Shown: positions 15,925 to 25,720 of the stretch, in pieces
Numbering within the stretch: the stretch's first letter is position 1
Layout of the letters: the number at the start of each line of letters is the position of its first letter
Assembly (NCBI RefSeq): GCF_002914525.1
Contig: NZ_LODW01000104.1
Location: 62,001-126,000 of the forward strand
Origin: Rhizobium hidalgonense
Lineage (GTDB): Bacteria > Pseudomonadota > Alphaproteobacteria > Rhizobiales > Rhizobiaceae
Reading direction: 5' to 3'
Length of the DNA: 64,000 bases
Position numbers and translations under genes: made by a program
The notes under the pieces: generated by a model
Databases searched by the model: none
What the model saw: the letters and a program-made list of their open reading frames with translations, nothing else
What the model was told of the DNA's origin: nothing

Positions 15925-17148
15925 ATGACCGTCAATTCCGATTCGTTCACTCTGTCGCTTGCCTCGATCAGCCCGGCCACGCTGGCGCTTGCCGGTGGGG
16001 TTCTCCTGGCCGTCGTCCTTCTGGTGATCGTCCTTCTGCTGCGCGGCGCAAGCCTTCGCCGCGAGCAGGCGGAAGAGGCGAATTTGCGCGCGGCTGAAGG
16101 CGACGCGCGCATGGCCGAGCTTTTAAAGATCCAGGCGGAGATGCAGGGCCGCATCGCGGCGATGACCGAAGTCTTCGGCGCGCGGCAGAGTGAGCTCAAC
16201 CAGGCGATTAGCCAACGCCTCGACGGCATGTCGCAGCGGGTCAACTCGACGATCACCGAGCAGACCAAATCGACGCATGAGAATTTGCAGCGGCTGCAGG
16301 AGCGGCTGGCGGTGATCGATGCGGCGCAGAACAATATCCAGACGCTCGCCAAGGATGTCGTCGGGCTGCAGACCATTCTTTCCAACAAGCAGACGCGCGG
16401 CGCCTTCGGCCAGTCGAGGATGGAGACGATCGTCGCCGACGGCCTGCCGATGGGTGCCTATGGCTTCCAGCAGACGCTATCGAACGGCTCGCGGCCGGAC
16501 TGCACGATCCGCATGCCGAACGGCGCGCCGCCGCTGGTGATCGATGCGAAATTTCCGCTCGAAGCCTGGAACGCCATCCGCGACGCCGGCAGCCCGGAGG
16601 CCGGCAAGATCGCCGGCCAGCAGTTCCGCCGCGACATGGAGGTCCATATCAGGGACATTTCCGAGAAATATCTGATCCACGGCGAAACCCAGGATACGGC
16701 CTTTCTCTTCGTGCCGTCGGAATCGATCTTCGCCGAGATCCACGAAAACTTCGAAGCCCTGGTGCAGAAGGCGCACCGCGCGCGCATCGTCATCGTCTCG
16801 CCGTCGCTGCTGATGCTGTCGATCCAAGTCATCCAGGCCGTGCTCAAGGACCAGCGCATGCGGGCGCAGGCGCATCTGATTCAGGGCGAAGTGGCGATCC
16901 TGATGGACGATCTCGGCCGCTTGGACGAGCGGGTGCGCAGGCTGCAAGGCCATTTCGCCATGGCGCAGAAGGATATCGACATGGTGGTCACCTCGGCCGA
17001 CAAGCTGACCAAGCGCGGCGCCAAGATTGAAGCGCTGGAATTCGAGGCCGGCGGCGACAGCAAACCGGGTCGCGACAACGAACCCGCCGCCAAATCGGTG
17101 GAAAGCCGCACCGGTCTTCTCAAGCTGCGGGTGGTTGACGAGGAGTGA
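15925..17148 (+). CDS. rmuC: DNA recombination protein RmuC family
   Basis: 407 residues. One membrane anchor at about 18-40 (LALAGGVLLAVVLLVIVLLL) is followed by a long coiled coil (about 45-145) and a nuclease-like RmuC domain (about 150-355) with ARTRGAFG-like and LVIDAKFPLEAW motifs. E. coli RmuC limits inversion at short inverted repeats, possibly as a structure-specific nuclease. The C-terminus is basic and low in complexity. It is divergent from def across 230 bases. Confidence 0.9.
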   Translation: MTVNSDSFTLSLASISPATLALAGGVLLAVVLLVIVLLLRGASLRREQAEEANLRAAEGDARMAELLKIQAEMQGRIAAMTEVFGARQSELNQAISQRLDGMSQRVNSTITEQTKSTHENLQRLQERLAVIDAAQNNIQTLAKDVVGLQTILSNKQTRGAFGQSRMETIVADGLPMGAYGFQQTLSNGSRPDCTIRMPNGAPPLVIDAKFPLEAWNAIRDAGSPEAGKIAGQQFRRDMEVHIRDISEKYLIHGETQDTAFLFVPSESIFAEIHENFEALVQKAHRARIVIVSPSLLMLSIQVIQAVLKDQRMRAQAHLIQGEVAILMDDLGRLDERVRRLQGHFAMAQKDIDMVVTSADKLTKRGAKIEALEFEAGGDSKPGRDNEPAAKSVESRTGLLKLRVVDEE

Positions 17149-17184
17149 CTGCTTCGGGCAGTGTCTCGCCCGCATGAAACAGTT

Positions 17185-17209
17185 GGAGCATGATGTCGTC
17201 GCATGCTCC
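17185..17209. repeat. short stem GGAGCATG/CATGCTCC
   Basis: A perfect 8-bp inverted repeat (17185-17192 and 17202-17209) between rmuC and the ribokinase gene. It resembles short dispersed rhizobial palindromes and could also act as a processing or weak termination site; no T-run follows. Confidence 0.4.
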
Positions 17210-17227
17210 AAAAGACGGGACACCCTG

Positions 17228-18127
17228 ATGATCACAGTTTTCGGGTCCATCAATATGGACCTCATCGCCACCACCGACCGTCTGCCGAAGCCCGGCGAAA
17301 CGGTGGCCGGCAACGGTTTTGCCACGGCCGCCGGCGGCAAGGGCGCCAACCAGGCGCTGGCCGCGCGCCGCGCCGGCCGCTATGTGCATATGGCGGGCGC
17401 CGTGGGCAGGGACAGCTTCGCCGCTGATGCCCTTGCCCTGCTCGATGAGGCGGGAACCGATCTTTCTCTCGTTGAACATGTCGATGGCCCCACCGGCACC
17501 GCGCTGATCCTTGTCGGCGGCGACGGCGAAAACATGATCGCCGTCGTTCCCGCCGCCAATGGCCTCGTCACATCGGCCGATGCCGAAACCGCGATCGGCG
17601 GCATGAGTGAAGGCGATATCCTGATGCTGCAGCTCGAAGTGCCGGTTGATGCCGTCGAACGCGCTTTATCGGCCGCCCGCGCCAAGGGCATCACCAGCAT
17701 TCTCAACCTTGCTCCGCTAATCCCCGACGCGCCGCGTCTCGGCCGGCTCGCCGATATCGTCATTGCCAACGAGACCGAGTTCGAGCGGCTCGCCGGACAG
17801 GAGGGAATGGACGCTCAGGCGCGCGAGGCGGCACTCGTCCGCCTGCATCAGGAGACTGGCCAGACGCTGATCGTGACGCTCGGCGGCGACGGCGTCGTCG
17901 CCATCCGCGACGGGGCGATTTCAAGGGCGCAAGGTCTGAAGATCGAACCCGTCGATACGGTCGGCGCCGGCGACACTTTCTGCGGCTACTTCGCGGCCAG
18001 CCTCGACGAGGGCCTCGATTTTGCCTCGGCGCTGCGCCGAGCGGCGGTTGCCGGTTCGCTCGCCTGCCTCAAATCAGGGGCGCAGCCTTCGATCCCCACG
18101 AGCGCGGACGTCGCAGCCAGAATATAA
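17228..18127 (+). CDS. rbsK: ribokinase (PfkB family)
   Basis: 299 residues from the ATG at 17228 (MITVFGSINMDLI). PfkB signatures are GGKGANQALAARRAG near the N-terminus and the C-terminal DTVGAGDTFCGYFAAS with the catalytic aspartate and anion hole. Ribokinase phosphorylates ribose to ribose 5-phosphate. There is no ribose transporter or rbs operon beside it, so a related sugar or nucleoside is possible. The ATG follows a short palindromic gap after rmuC. Confidence 0.88.
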   Translation: MITVFGSINMDLIATTDRLPKPGETVAGNGFATAAGGKGANQALAARRAGRYVHMAGAVGRDSFAADALALLDEAGTDLSLVEHVDGPTGTALILVGGDGENMIAVVPAANGLVTSADAETAIGGMSEGDILMLQLEVPVDAVERALSAARAKGITSILNLAPLIPDAPRLGRLADIVIANETEFERLAGQEGMDAQAREAALVRLHQETGQTLIVTLGGDGVVAIRDGAISRAQGLKIEPVDTVGAGDTFCGYFAASLDEGLDFASALRRAAVAGSLACLKSGAQPSIPTSADVAARI

Positions 18128-18370
18128 GTGATGTCTCTTTGCGAAGCCGCCGGCCGAGCCCTTTAATTTTAAGGGGAATTTCTGCGTTTTGCCTCGGCGG
18201 ACAGCGAAAGTTTCATTCAAATTTAAGGGATCTCCGGCGATGTTGCACGTGGCCGGCGGGTCCCCATTTATTTGGGATCCGGCCGGCGACGCGGCTGCTC
18301 CATGAGGGGGCGATGCCTTTGCTGCTGCGCCGGAGAATGCCCGTTCGGCGCATCCTTGCCCGAGGATCTC

Positions 18371-20710
18371 ATGTTCATTTTTAGAATGAAATCGCTGGCG
18401 GCGAAACTCATCGTCATCACCGGCATCGCTATCGCACTCGTTCTCATCGTTTCGAACTTTTTCCTCATTGACCAAACCCGGGATCGCGTCCAGACGCTGA
18501 CGATGGATCAGGCCAACCTCGAGGCCAAATCGATCGCCAATGAAATCGCCGCCAATGTCGGCGAGCTCGCCAGCGCCGCGCGCACCATGACGGGCGTCAT
18601 AGGCCGCGGCCATGAAGGCAAGTCGCTCGATCGCAAGGGCATGATCAATGTGCTGAAGGCCAATCTCGAGCAGAATGCCTTCGCCTTCGGCAGCTGGTTC
18701 TGCGAACAGCTCGGCGCGCTCGACGGCAAGACCAGCGAGATCGCCAACAATAATGACGAAGGCACCAACAAGAACGGCGCCTTCACGCCCTACTGGTCGA
18801 AGACCAAGGACGGTGGCATCCAATATTCGACCTTCGACAATGATTATACCGCCGAATGGTGGAAGCTCGCCGCCGACAGCGGCAAGGGTGCGATCACCAC
18901 GCCTTACCTGGCCGAAGGAACCGACGTTCCGACGCTGCTCACCTCGATCGCCTATCCCGTTATGTCTGATGGCAAGATGATCGGCGTCGGAGGCGTCGAC
19001 ATCTCGCTGAAGTCGCTGACCGACAAGCTGCAGGCGCTGCATCCCTTCGGCTCCGGCCGCGTGACGCTGCTGTCGCAGGCAGGCAACTGGATCGTCGCGC
19101 CGATCCCCGACCTGGTGACCAAGCAGTATGACGGCGAAGGCGCCGATGTCGTCAAATCGGCGCTGTCGAGCAAGCAGCCCGGCCTCGTCAGCAACCTCAC
19201 CTATGACGGCCTCGCCCCCTTCGACCGCGTCGTCTATCCCTTCGCGGTTCCCGGCGTCAACGCCACCTGGGTCGTGCTCGTCGACGTGCCGCATACGGCG
19301 ATCAACGCGCCGGTGCGGGACCAGACCTATATGATGATCATCAACGGCCTGATCGTGCTCGGCGCCGTCATGCTGGCGCTCTATTTCGCCGTTCGCTCGC
19401 TGGTGCAGCGACCGCTTGGCGGGCTGGTTGCCAGCGTCGAAGCGCTCGGCGACGGCAAATATGACGAAGCGGTCGCCGCCCAGCACCGCACCGACGAAAT
19501 CGGTTCGGTCGCCAAGGCGCTGGAAGGCTTCCGCTTCACGCTGGCCGACAGCCGTCGCCTCGAGGACGAGGCGGCCAGAGAGCGGCAGGCAGCGGAGGGC
19601 GAGCGCAGCCGTTCGGAATCGGAACGCCAGCAATCGGTGTCGCTGCAGCGCCGTATCGTCGCGATCGTCGGAACCGGCCTTTCCGAGTTGTCACAAGGCA
19701 ATCTCGGTTACCGAATCACCGATGAATTCCCCGGCGAATACGGCAAGCTGAAACAGGATTTCAACGCCGCGCTTGCGAGCCTCGAAGAGACCATCAACAC
19801 GATGAACCTCAGCGTCGCCAATATCGGTTTGGGCACCGGCGAGATCAGCAACAGCGCTTCCGACCTCGCCAAGCGCACCGAACAGCAGGCGGCAAGCCTG
19901 GAGGAGACGGCGGCTGCGCTCAACGAACTCACCGCACAGGTCGATTCTAGCGCCGATCATGCCCGCACGGCCGCCGACAATGTCAACCTCGCCTGCCAGG
20001 ATGCCGAAAAATCCGGCGAAGTGGTGCAGAAGGCGATCGCCTCGATGCAGGGCATCGAACAGTCTTCGACGGAAGTTTCCAGGATCATCGGCGTCATCGA
20101 CGAGATCGCCTTCCAGACCAACCTATTGGCGCTAAACGCCGGCGTCGAGGCGGCGCGTGCCGGCGAAGCCGGCAAGGGATTTGCCGTCGTCGCCCAGGAG
20201 GTGCGTGAACTGGCGCAGCGTTCGGCCAATGCCGCCAAGGAGATCAAGACGCTGATCAACACCTCGGCCGTCCAGGTCAAGGAAGGCGTCGATCTCGTCG
20301 GGCGCGCCGGCGGCACGCTGCACAAGATCGCCGAACAGGTGATGAGCATCAACGACCTCATCCGGCAGATCTCCGCATCGGCGAGCGAGCAGGCTGTCGG
20401 CCTGAAGGAAATCAACCAGGCCATGAACCAAATGGACCAGGTGACGCAGCAGAACGCGGCGATGGTGGAGGAAGCAACCGCTGCCAGCGTCGCACTCAAT
20501 GACGAGGCGCAGACGCTGAAGGCGCTTGCCACGCGCTTCCGGGTCGCAGGCTCGGGTAATACAGCCGCGCTCGCCTCGGTGGCGCAAGAGATGCGGGCAC
20601 CGGCTGCTCCAGCCGCGTCGCATCGCGCTGTCGCCCCGGCTGCGCGCCGCGCGGCTCTCCCCTCACGCGGTTCGGCTGCCGTGGCGCAGGACAATTGGGA
20701 AGAGTTCTGA
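18371..20710 (+). CDS. methyl-accepting chemotaxis protein with Cache-type sensor
   Basis: 779 residues from the ATG at 18371, which places the first membrane segment (LIVITGIAIALVLIVSNFFL) at about 13-35. A large periplasmic sensor of the dCache type follows, with the Y-A-E-W-W patch YTAEWWKLA; a second membrane segment lies at about 318-338, then HAMP and the signalling helices with the conserved tip LLALNAGVEAARAGEAGKGF. The protein ends in NWEEF, matching the CheR/CheB-tethering pentapeptide NWETF of high-abundance receptors. It would transmit binding of a small ligand, probably an amino or organic acid, to CheA. No che gene is nearby. A terminator follows at 20735. Confidence 0.92.
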   Translation: MFIFRMKSLAAKLIVITGIAIALVLIVSNFFLIDQTRDRVQTLTMDQANLEAKSIANEIAANVGELASAARTMTGVIGRGHEGKSLDRKGMINVLKANLEQNAFAFGSWFCEQLGALDGKTSEIANNNDEGTNKNGAFTPYWSKTKDGGIQYSTFDNDYTAEWWKLAADSGKGAITTPYLAEGTDVPTLLTSIAYPVMSDGKMIGVGGVDISLKSLTDKLQALHPFGSGRVTLLSQAGNWIVAPIPDLVTKQYDGEGADVVKSALSSKQPGLVSNLTYDGLAPFDRVVYPFAVPGVNATWVVLVDVPHTAINAPVRDQTYMMIINGLIVLGAVMLALYFAVRSLVQRPLGGLVASVEALGDGKYDEAVAAQHRTDEIGSVAKALEGFRFTLADSRRLEDEAARERQAAEGERSRSESERQQSVSLQRRIVAIVGTGLSELSQGNLGYRITDEFPGEYGKLKQDFNAALASLEETINTMNLSVANIGLGTGEISNSASDLAKRTEQQAASLEETAAALNELTAQVDSSADHARTAADNVNLACQDAEKSGEVVQKAIASMQGIEQSSTEVSRIIGVIDEIAFQTNLLALNAGVEAARAGEAGKGFAVVAQEVRELAQRSANAAKEIKTLINTSAVQVKEGVDLVGRAGGTLHKIAEQVMSINDLIRQISASASEQAVGLKEINQAMNQMDQVTQQNAAMVEEATAASVALNDEAQTLKALATRFRVAGSGNTAALASVAQEMRAPAAPAASHRAVAPAARRAALPSRGSAAVAQDNWEEF

Positions 20711-20734
20711 GCGCTCAATCCCTATGAAATGAAG

Positions 20735-20763
20735 AGGCGCCAGGAAGACCCGGCGCCTTTTTC
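20735..20763 (+). terminator. intrinsic terminator after the chemoreceptor gene
   Basis: AGGCGCC (20735-20741) pairs with GGCGCCT (20752-20758), followed by TTTTT. It ends the plus-strand transcript and may also act on ptsN from the other side. Confidence 0.8.
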
Positions 20764-20783
20764 ATTTCAGGGAAAGATGTCGG

Positions 20784-21248
20784 TCAGGCGGCGTTCGACG
20801 TCTGCTCTTCGTTGAGGAAGGCGTAGATCGCCGAAGCGGAATCGGTGGCACGCAGCTTGGCGACCAGATCGTGATCCCGCAGGACGCGGGCGATCCGCGA
20901 CAGCGCCTTGAGATGATCAGCGCCGGCGCCTTCCGGCGCCAGCAGCAGGAAGACGAGGTCGACAGGCTGGTCGTCCAGAGCCTCGAAATCGACCGGCTGC
21001 TCCAGCCGGGCGAAGATGCCGACGATCGAATGGATGTTGACCAGCTTGCCGTGGGGAATAGCGATGCCGTTGCCGACGCCGGTCGAGCCAAGGCGTTCGC
21101 GCTGCAGGATGACGTCGAAGATCTCCCGCTCGGAGAGCCCGGTAATCCTGGCGGCTCTTGCGGCCAATTCCTGAAGCAGCTGTTTCTTGGAATTTACTCT
21201 GAGGGCGGGAATGATCGCATCCTGATGGAGCAAATCTGCCAATGCCAT
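20784..21248 (-). CDS. ptsN: nitrogen-regulatory PTS enzyme IIA (EIIANtr)
   Basis: 154 residues, normal for EIIANtr. The phosphorylated histidine lies in NGIAIPHGK (His66). The protein receives phosphate from the PTSNtr chain (EINtr, NPr) and regulates potassium, nitrogen and envelope functions. It is the last gene of the rpoN-hpf-ptsN group on the minus strand, 70 bases after hpf, the classical arrangement. It ends convergently with the chemoreceptor gene. Confidence 0.95.
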   Translation of the reverse strand: MALADLLHQDAIIPALRVNSKKQLLQELAARAARITGLSEREIFDVILQRERLGSTGVGNGIAIPHGKLVNIHSIVGIFARLEQPVDFEALDDQPVDLVFLLLAPEGAGADHLKALSRIARVLRDHDLVAKLRATDSASAIYAFLNEEQTSNAA

Positions 21249-21318
21249 TTCTTTTTCCTTCTGTCGCCGGGATCAGATGCAAGGAGCGGCGGCGATACCG
21301 CCGCTCGGAGCCCTGACC

Positions 21319-21894
21319 TCAGCCTTTGATATTGGCTGAATCGATCCAGCCAATATTTCCGTCGTGCCGACGGTAAACGATGTTCAAATGTTCCTTGCCG
21401 GGGCTGCGGAACAGGAGAAGCGGCTCGTCGGTCATGTCGAGTGCCATCACGGCGGTGGCGACCGACATGGTCTTCAGCTGCTTCGTGCTTTCAGCGACGA
21501 TCGCCGGGGCGAAATCGTCGGGGATTTCATCCTCATGGTCGGGAACAGAATCCATGACCGTGTAGGAGACTTCTGCAAAACCGTTCAGATGGTTTCCGGC
21601 GTGATGGTCCTTCAGCTTGCGCTTGTAGCGGCGCAGGCGCTTTTCGATGCGCTCCGAAGCGGCGTCAAAAGCAAGCTGGGGATCGGTCGCTTCGCCGGCC
21701 GCATGCAGTACCACCCCGCTGTCGAGGTGAAGCTTGCAGTCTGCGGAGAAACGAGAACTCGCCTTTTCCACGGTCACCTGGCCGGAATACCCCCCGTCGA
21801 AGTATTTCGTGATGGCCATACCAATTTGGTCCTCGATCTTTTGACGGAACGATTCACCAATTTCCATATGTTTACCGGACACACGCACACTCAT
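21319..21894 (-). CDS. hpf: ribosome hibernation promoting factor, long form
   Basis: 191 residues from the ATG at 21894 (MSVRVSGKHMEIG). The N-terminal ribosome-binding fold (about 1-105) contains RRYKRKLKDHH; a C-terminal dimerisation domain carries VMALDMTDEPLLLFRSPGKE. Long HPF dimerises 70S ribosomes to 100S particles in stationary phase. It belongs to the rpoN-hpf-ptsN cluster, but a 303-codon transporter gene has come between rpoN and hpf, and a 290-base gap upstream may hold its own promoter. Confidence 0.94.
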   Translation of the reverse strand: MSVRVSGKHMEIGESFRQKIEDQIGMAITKYFDGGYSGQVTVEKASSRFSADCKLHLDSGVVLHAAGEATDPQLAFDAASERIEKRLRRYKRKLKDHHAGNHLNGFAEVSYTVMDSVPDHEDEIPDDFAPAIVAESTKQLKTMSVATAVMALDMTDEPLLLFRSPGKEHLNIVYRRHDGNIGWIDSANIKG

Positions 21895-22187
21895 GGAGTT
21901 TCCCTTCTTATCATCGTTTGCGGGTATCAGTTTACGCCAAGCCTCAGGTTCATCCAAGCACTTCGCGCAATCTCAAGCAAGATCGGCGTCAGCCTGCAGG
22001 TCCTTGGTGCCCTTCTGATGCTGGGGATAACTCCAGACGCCGTTTACGGCATCGATTGCGGCGGGCTTCTAGCCAGCCGGCAACGAAAAGTCAATAGGGT
22101 GCAAAATCGTGACCGCTAATGCTCGCATTACGTGCGTCACGTCCCATGCCACGCAGCGCATCGCGCCGATCAATGGTCCAATGATTG

Positions 22188-23099
22188 TCAGACGATTCTC
22201 TCCCTGGTTGTTCCAAGCCTTGCCGGGATCGTCATGGCTGCGACACCTGATATGACGCAAATGAGTCCGATCCAGGCCGTTGGGCTCAAGCTTTCGCCGA
22301 GGAAGACGATGCCGATCGTCACTCCGATCGGCACCCTGAGATAGGCTTGCGAGGTCGTACCCACAGACCCCAGCGTCTGGACGAGACGGAAATAGATTGC
22401 AAAGGCGAGGGCTGTCGAAAAGGCGGAAAGGGCAAGCAGCGCCAGCACCGATGCCGCCGAGGGATCGAGCGTCCACGGTCGATCGACGACGAGGCTGACG
22501 GGCAGCAGAATGACAGCACCTGAGATCAACGAGCCGGCCGCCGGCACGGCGGGATCGAGCCCCTTGAAGTTTTTGCTGAAAATCGCGGCACCGGCATAGC
22601 AGGCGGTCGCCAGGATGATGGCGATCTGCGCCATCAGGCTTTCGCCGAGACCACTGAGCGCTTCGACGCCGATGACGAGACAGATCCCTGCAAGTCCTGC
22701 CATGACGCCGAAAAGCTTTCGAGCCGTCACCTGTTCGTGTCGGACTATCAGCACGGTCAGCAGGAAGGTGAAGATTGGCGTCGCCGAATTGAGGATCACC
22801 GCCAGCCCGGCATCGACGGATTGCTCCGCCCAGGCGATCAGCGTGAAGGGAATGACGCTGTTCAGACAGGCCTGGAGGAAGAAGCGCCGCCACGTCGCGC
22901 GGTCAGTGGGCAGGCGGATTTGCCGGTGTCGGAGGACGGCAAGCAGGATGGCGCCGGCAATCAGCGTGCGCGCGGCGATCAACGTCACCGGCGGAATGGT
23001 CTCGACGCCGATTTTGATGAAGGTATAGGAGGCGCCCCAGAGGGTGGCCAGCGCCAGCAGCAGGGAAAGCTCCCGGGCAAGATTCGGCTTTTGCGGCAT
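22188..23099 (-). CDS. EamA/DMT-family transporter
   Basis: 303 residues with about ten hydrophobic segments and two EamA repeats (N-terminal LARELSLLLALATLWGASYT and ARTLIAGAILL; C-terminal SLISGAVILLPVSLV and FLGESLSPTAWIGL). DMT-superfamily members export or import small metabolites; the cargo cannot be read. The gene interrupts the usually adjacent rpoN and hpf, with the same orientation. A 290-base spacer follows toward hpf. Confidence 0.88.
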   Translation of the reverse strand: MPQKPNLARELSLLLALATLWGASYTFIKIGVETIPPVTLIAARTLIAGAILLAVLRHRQIRLPTDRATWRRFFLQACLNSVIPFTLIAWAEQSVDAGLAVILNSATPIFTFLLTVLIVRHEQVTARKLFGVMAGLAGICLVIGVEALSGLGESLMAQIAIILATACYAGAAIFSKNFKGLDPAVPAAGSLISGAVILLPVSLVVDRPWTLDPSAASVLALLALSAFSTALAFAIYFRLVQTLGSVGTTSQAYLRVPIGVTIGIVFLGESLSPTAWIGLICVISGVAAMTIPARLGTTRERIV

Positions 23100-23188
23100 G
23101 GTAGGTATTTCGCTGTTGGTTCAAGACACCGGAGGAATAGCGGAATTTGCCGGCCGGATGCTTCGATCAAGGCCGAAGCGTTGCCGCA

Positions 23189-24751
23189 TCAAAAGCCGGC
23201 GACCTTGGCGAGCGCCCGCTTTTCGCGGCGGCGCTGGACCGACGAGGCGATGTTCATGGCCTCGCGGTATTTGGCAACTGTGCGGCGGGCGAGATCGACG
23301 CCGCCCTTCTTCAGCATGTCGACGATATCGTCGTCGGACAGTACCGCCTCCGGGCTCTCCTGCATGATCAGCGCGCGGATCTTGTGACGCACGGCCTCGG
23401 CCGAATGGCTGTCGCCGCCGGCGACGGCGCTGATTGAGACGGTAAAGAAATATTTGAGCTCGAATAGGCCGCGTGGCGTCAGCATGTATTTGTTCGAGGT
23501 GACGCGGCTGACGGTGGATTCGTGCATTTTGATCGCCTCGGCGACCGTCTTCAGGTTCAGCGGGCGCAGGTGGTCGACACCGTTCAGCAGGAAGGCATCC
23601 TGCTGGCGGACGATCTCGCTTGCCACCTTCATGATGGTCTTCGCCCGCTGATCGAGGCTGCGCGTCAGCCAATTGGCGCTCTGCAGGCATTCGGACAGGA
23701 AGGCGTGATCCTCGCCGTTCCTGGTCACGCGAGAAAAATAGGACTGATTGACAAGCACGCGCGGCAGCGTATCCGGATTGAGCTCGACCAGCCAGCCGCC
23801 CTCCGAGGAGGACCTGACGACCACATCGGGCATGATCGCTTCGGAAACGCCGGTCTCGAAACCGCTGCCGGGCTTGGGATTGAGCTGACGGATTTCGCCG
23901 AGCATGTCGAGAAGGTCTTCCTCGTCGACGCCGCAGAGCCGCTTCAGCGTGGCAAAATCGCGCCGCGCCAGCAGTTCGAGGTTTTCGACGAGCGCCTGCA
24001 TGGCCGGATCGTACCGGTCCTTCTGCTTGAGCTGGATCGCCAGGCATTCGGCGAGGCTGCGGGCGAAAACCCCCGGCGGGTCGAGCGTCTGCAGAGCGGC
24101 CAGCACGCGCTCGGCCGCAGTCAGGCTGGTGCCCAGCCGTTCGCCGGTCTCGACGAGATCGACTTGCAGATAACCGGCATCGTCGAGCTGATCGACAAAG
24201 TTCTGGGCGATCAGCCGATCGGCGATGTCGGGCAGAACGAAGGGGATCTGCTGGGCGAGATGATCGCGCAGCGACACCTGGCCGGCGACGAAATCGTCGA
24301 GATCGTAATCGGCGCCCTCGCCGCCGCTGCCCGGCATCGATTTCCACTGGCCGACAAGCTCCGGCGCATCGGGGCGCTGCGGCGCGCTGTCATCGGGAAA
24401 GACATTGGTGTAATTGGCGTCGAGCTCGTCGTTCAGCCGGCTGGTGCTGGCGCTGCCGCCATTGTCGTACCAGTCGCTGGAGAGCGCCTCGGTGCGGTTG
24501 TCATCGCCGTCGTCGGAGCCCGCATCCTCCGGTGAACGGGCGTAAGGTTCGTCCTCGGCTTCGCCGCGTTCTTGCCCTGCCTCGCCGTCATTCGACGGGA
24601 ATTCGAGCAGCGGGTTCTTTTCCACTTCCTGGGCGATGAACTGGGTGAGTTCGACATGCGTCATCTGCAGCAGCTGGATGGATTGCATCAGCTGCGGTGT
24701 CATCACCAGGGATTGGTTCTGGCGCAGGAAAAGACTGGCGGACAGTGCCAT
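23189..24751 (-). CDS. rpoN: RNA polymerase sigma-54 factor
   Basis: 520 residues. The Gln/Leu-rich region I starts MALSASLFLRQNQSLVMTPQ, region II is acidic (about 52-115), and the C-terminal RpoN box ARRTVAKYRE is at about 488-497. Sigma-54 directs transcription from -24/-12 promoters of nitrogen assimilation and, in rhizobia, nif and dct genes, with enhancer-binding activators. lptB is upstream on the same strand with a 152-base gap. Confidence 0.97.
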   Translation of the reverse strand: MALSASLFLRQNQSLVMTPQLMQSIQLLQMTHVELTQFIAQEVEKNPLLEFPSNDGEAGQERGEAEDEPYARSPEDAGSDDGDDNRTEALSSDWYDNGGSASTSRLNDELDANYTNVFPDDSAPQRPDAPELVGQWKSMPGSGGEGADYDLDDFVAGQVSLRDHLAQQIPFVLPDIADRLIAQNFVDQLDDAGYLQVDLVETGERLGTSLTAAERVLAALQTLDPPGVFARSLAECLAIQLKQKDRYDPAMQALVENLELLARRDFATLKRLCGVDEEDLLDMLGEIRQLNPKPGSGFETGVSEAIMPDVVVRSSSEGGWLVELNPDTLPRVLVNQSYFSRVTRNGEDHAFLSECLQSANWLTRSLDQRAKTIMKVASEIVRQQDAFLLNGVDHLRPLNLKTVAEAIKMHESTVSRVTSNKYMLTPRGLFELKYFFTVSISAVAGGDSHSAEAVRHKIRALIMQESPEAVLSDDDIVDMLKKGGVDLARRTVAKYREAMNIASSVQRRREKRALAKVAGF

Positions 24752-24903
24752 GACGGACGCGAAACTCCCTCGATTCCTCCGGGAAACCGTGTCCGATCAA
24801 GGCTTCAGGCCACGGAAATCCAACTTGGCCCAAAAATTGCTCTTTTGTGGTATTTGGTCAAGCGGAACTATGCCGCAAGGTGAATTTCTGAGGGACCGGC
24901 CGT

Positions 24904-25704
24904 TCACAGGCTGAAATTGTCGCCGAGATAAAGCCGGCGCACTTCCGGGTTGTTGACGATGTCGTTCGCCCGGCCATGGGTCAGCACTTCACCGGCATGG
25001 ATGATGTAGGCCCGGTCGATCAGACCCAGCGTCTCGCGCACATTGTGGTCGGTGATCAGAACGCCGATGCCGCGCGCCGTGAGGTGGTGGACGAGATTCT
25101 GGATGTCGGCGACCGAGATCGGGTCGACGCCGGCGAAGGGTTCGTCGAGCAGCATGAAGGTCGGGTCGGTCGCCAGCGCACGGGCGATTTCGAGGCGGCG
25201 GCGCTCACCACCCGACAGGGCGACGGCGGCGCTCTTGCGCAGCTTTTGGATATGGAATTCTTCCAGCAGCTCGTTCAGCTTCTGCTCGCGCTCGGCCTTG
25301 TCCTTGACGTGCACTTCCAGGACGGCGCGAATGTTTTCTTCCACGGTCAGGCCGCGAAAAATCGAGGCTTCCTGAGGCAGGTAGCCGACGCCGAGGCGGG
25401 AGCGGCGGTACATCGGCATGGTCGTAACGTCGTTGCCGTCGATCTCGATCGTGCCTTCATCGACCGGCACGAGGCCGGTGATCATGTAAAAACAGGTGGT
25501 TTTGCCGGCACCGTTCGGGCCGAGCAGGCCGACAGCCTCGCCACGGCGCACCACCAGCGAGACGCCGTTCACGACGCGACGCGTCGCATAGGTCTTCGTC
25601 AGACCGCGTGCGATCAGCGTTCCCTGATAGCGGCTTTTGTCGGCGGCGCCCGCAGCTTGTGGCTCGGGCTGGCCGAACATGGTGGATAGCGATGATAATT
25701 TCAC
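24904..25704 (-). CDS. lptB: LPS export ABC transporter ATP-binding protein
   Basis: About 266 residues from a GTG at 25704 (reads KLSSLSTMFG); ATG at 25680 is the alternative, giving 259 residues. Walker A GPNGAGKTT, the signature LSGGERRRLEIARAL and Walker B FMLLDEPFAGVDP are intact, followed by the DHNVRET switch histidine. LptB powers extraction of lipopolysaccharide by LptFG. Neither start has a strong ribosome-binding site. It lies directly downstream of lptA, and the end of lptA is near or overlapping. Confidence 0.93.
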   Translation of the reverse strand: MKLSSLSTMFGQPEPQAAGAADKSRYQGTLIARGLTKTYATRRVVNGVSLVVRRGEAVGLLGPNGAGKTTCFYMITGLVPVDEGTIEIDGNDVTTMPMYRRSRLGVGYLPQEASIFRGLTVEENIRAVLEVHVKDKAEREQKLNELLEEFHIQKLRKSAAVALSGGERRRLEIARALATDPTFMLLDEPFAGVDPISVADIQNLVHHLTARGIGVLITDHNVRETLGLIDRAYIIHAGEVLTHGRANDIVNNPEVRRLYLGDNFSL

Positions 25705-25720
25705 GTGGGAGGCCGGCTTC

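Noticed and set aside
18074..19633. 519-codon frame antisense to the chemoreceptor
   Set aside because: Composition is a shadow of the sensor domain on the other strand
24752..24903. sigma-54 -24/-12 promoter upstream of rpoN
   Set aside because: A GG with a G 10 bases later was seen but the GC of the -12 element is missing
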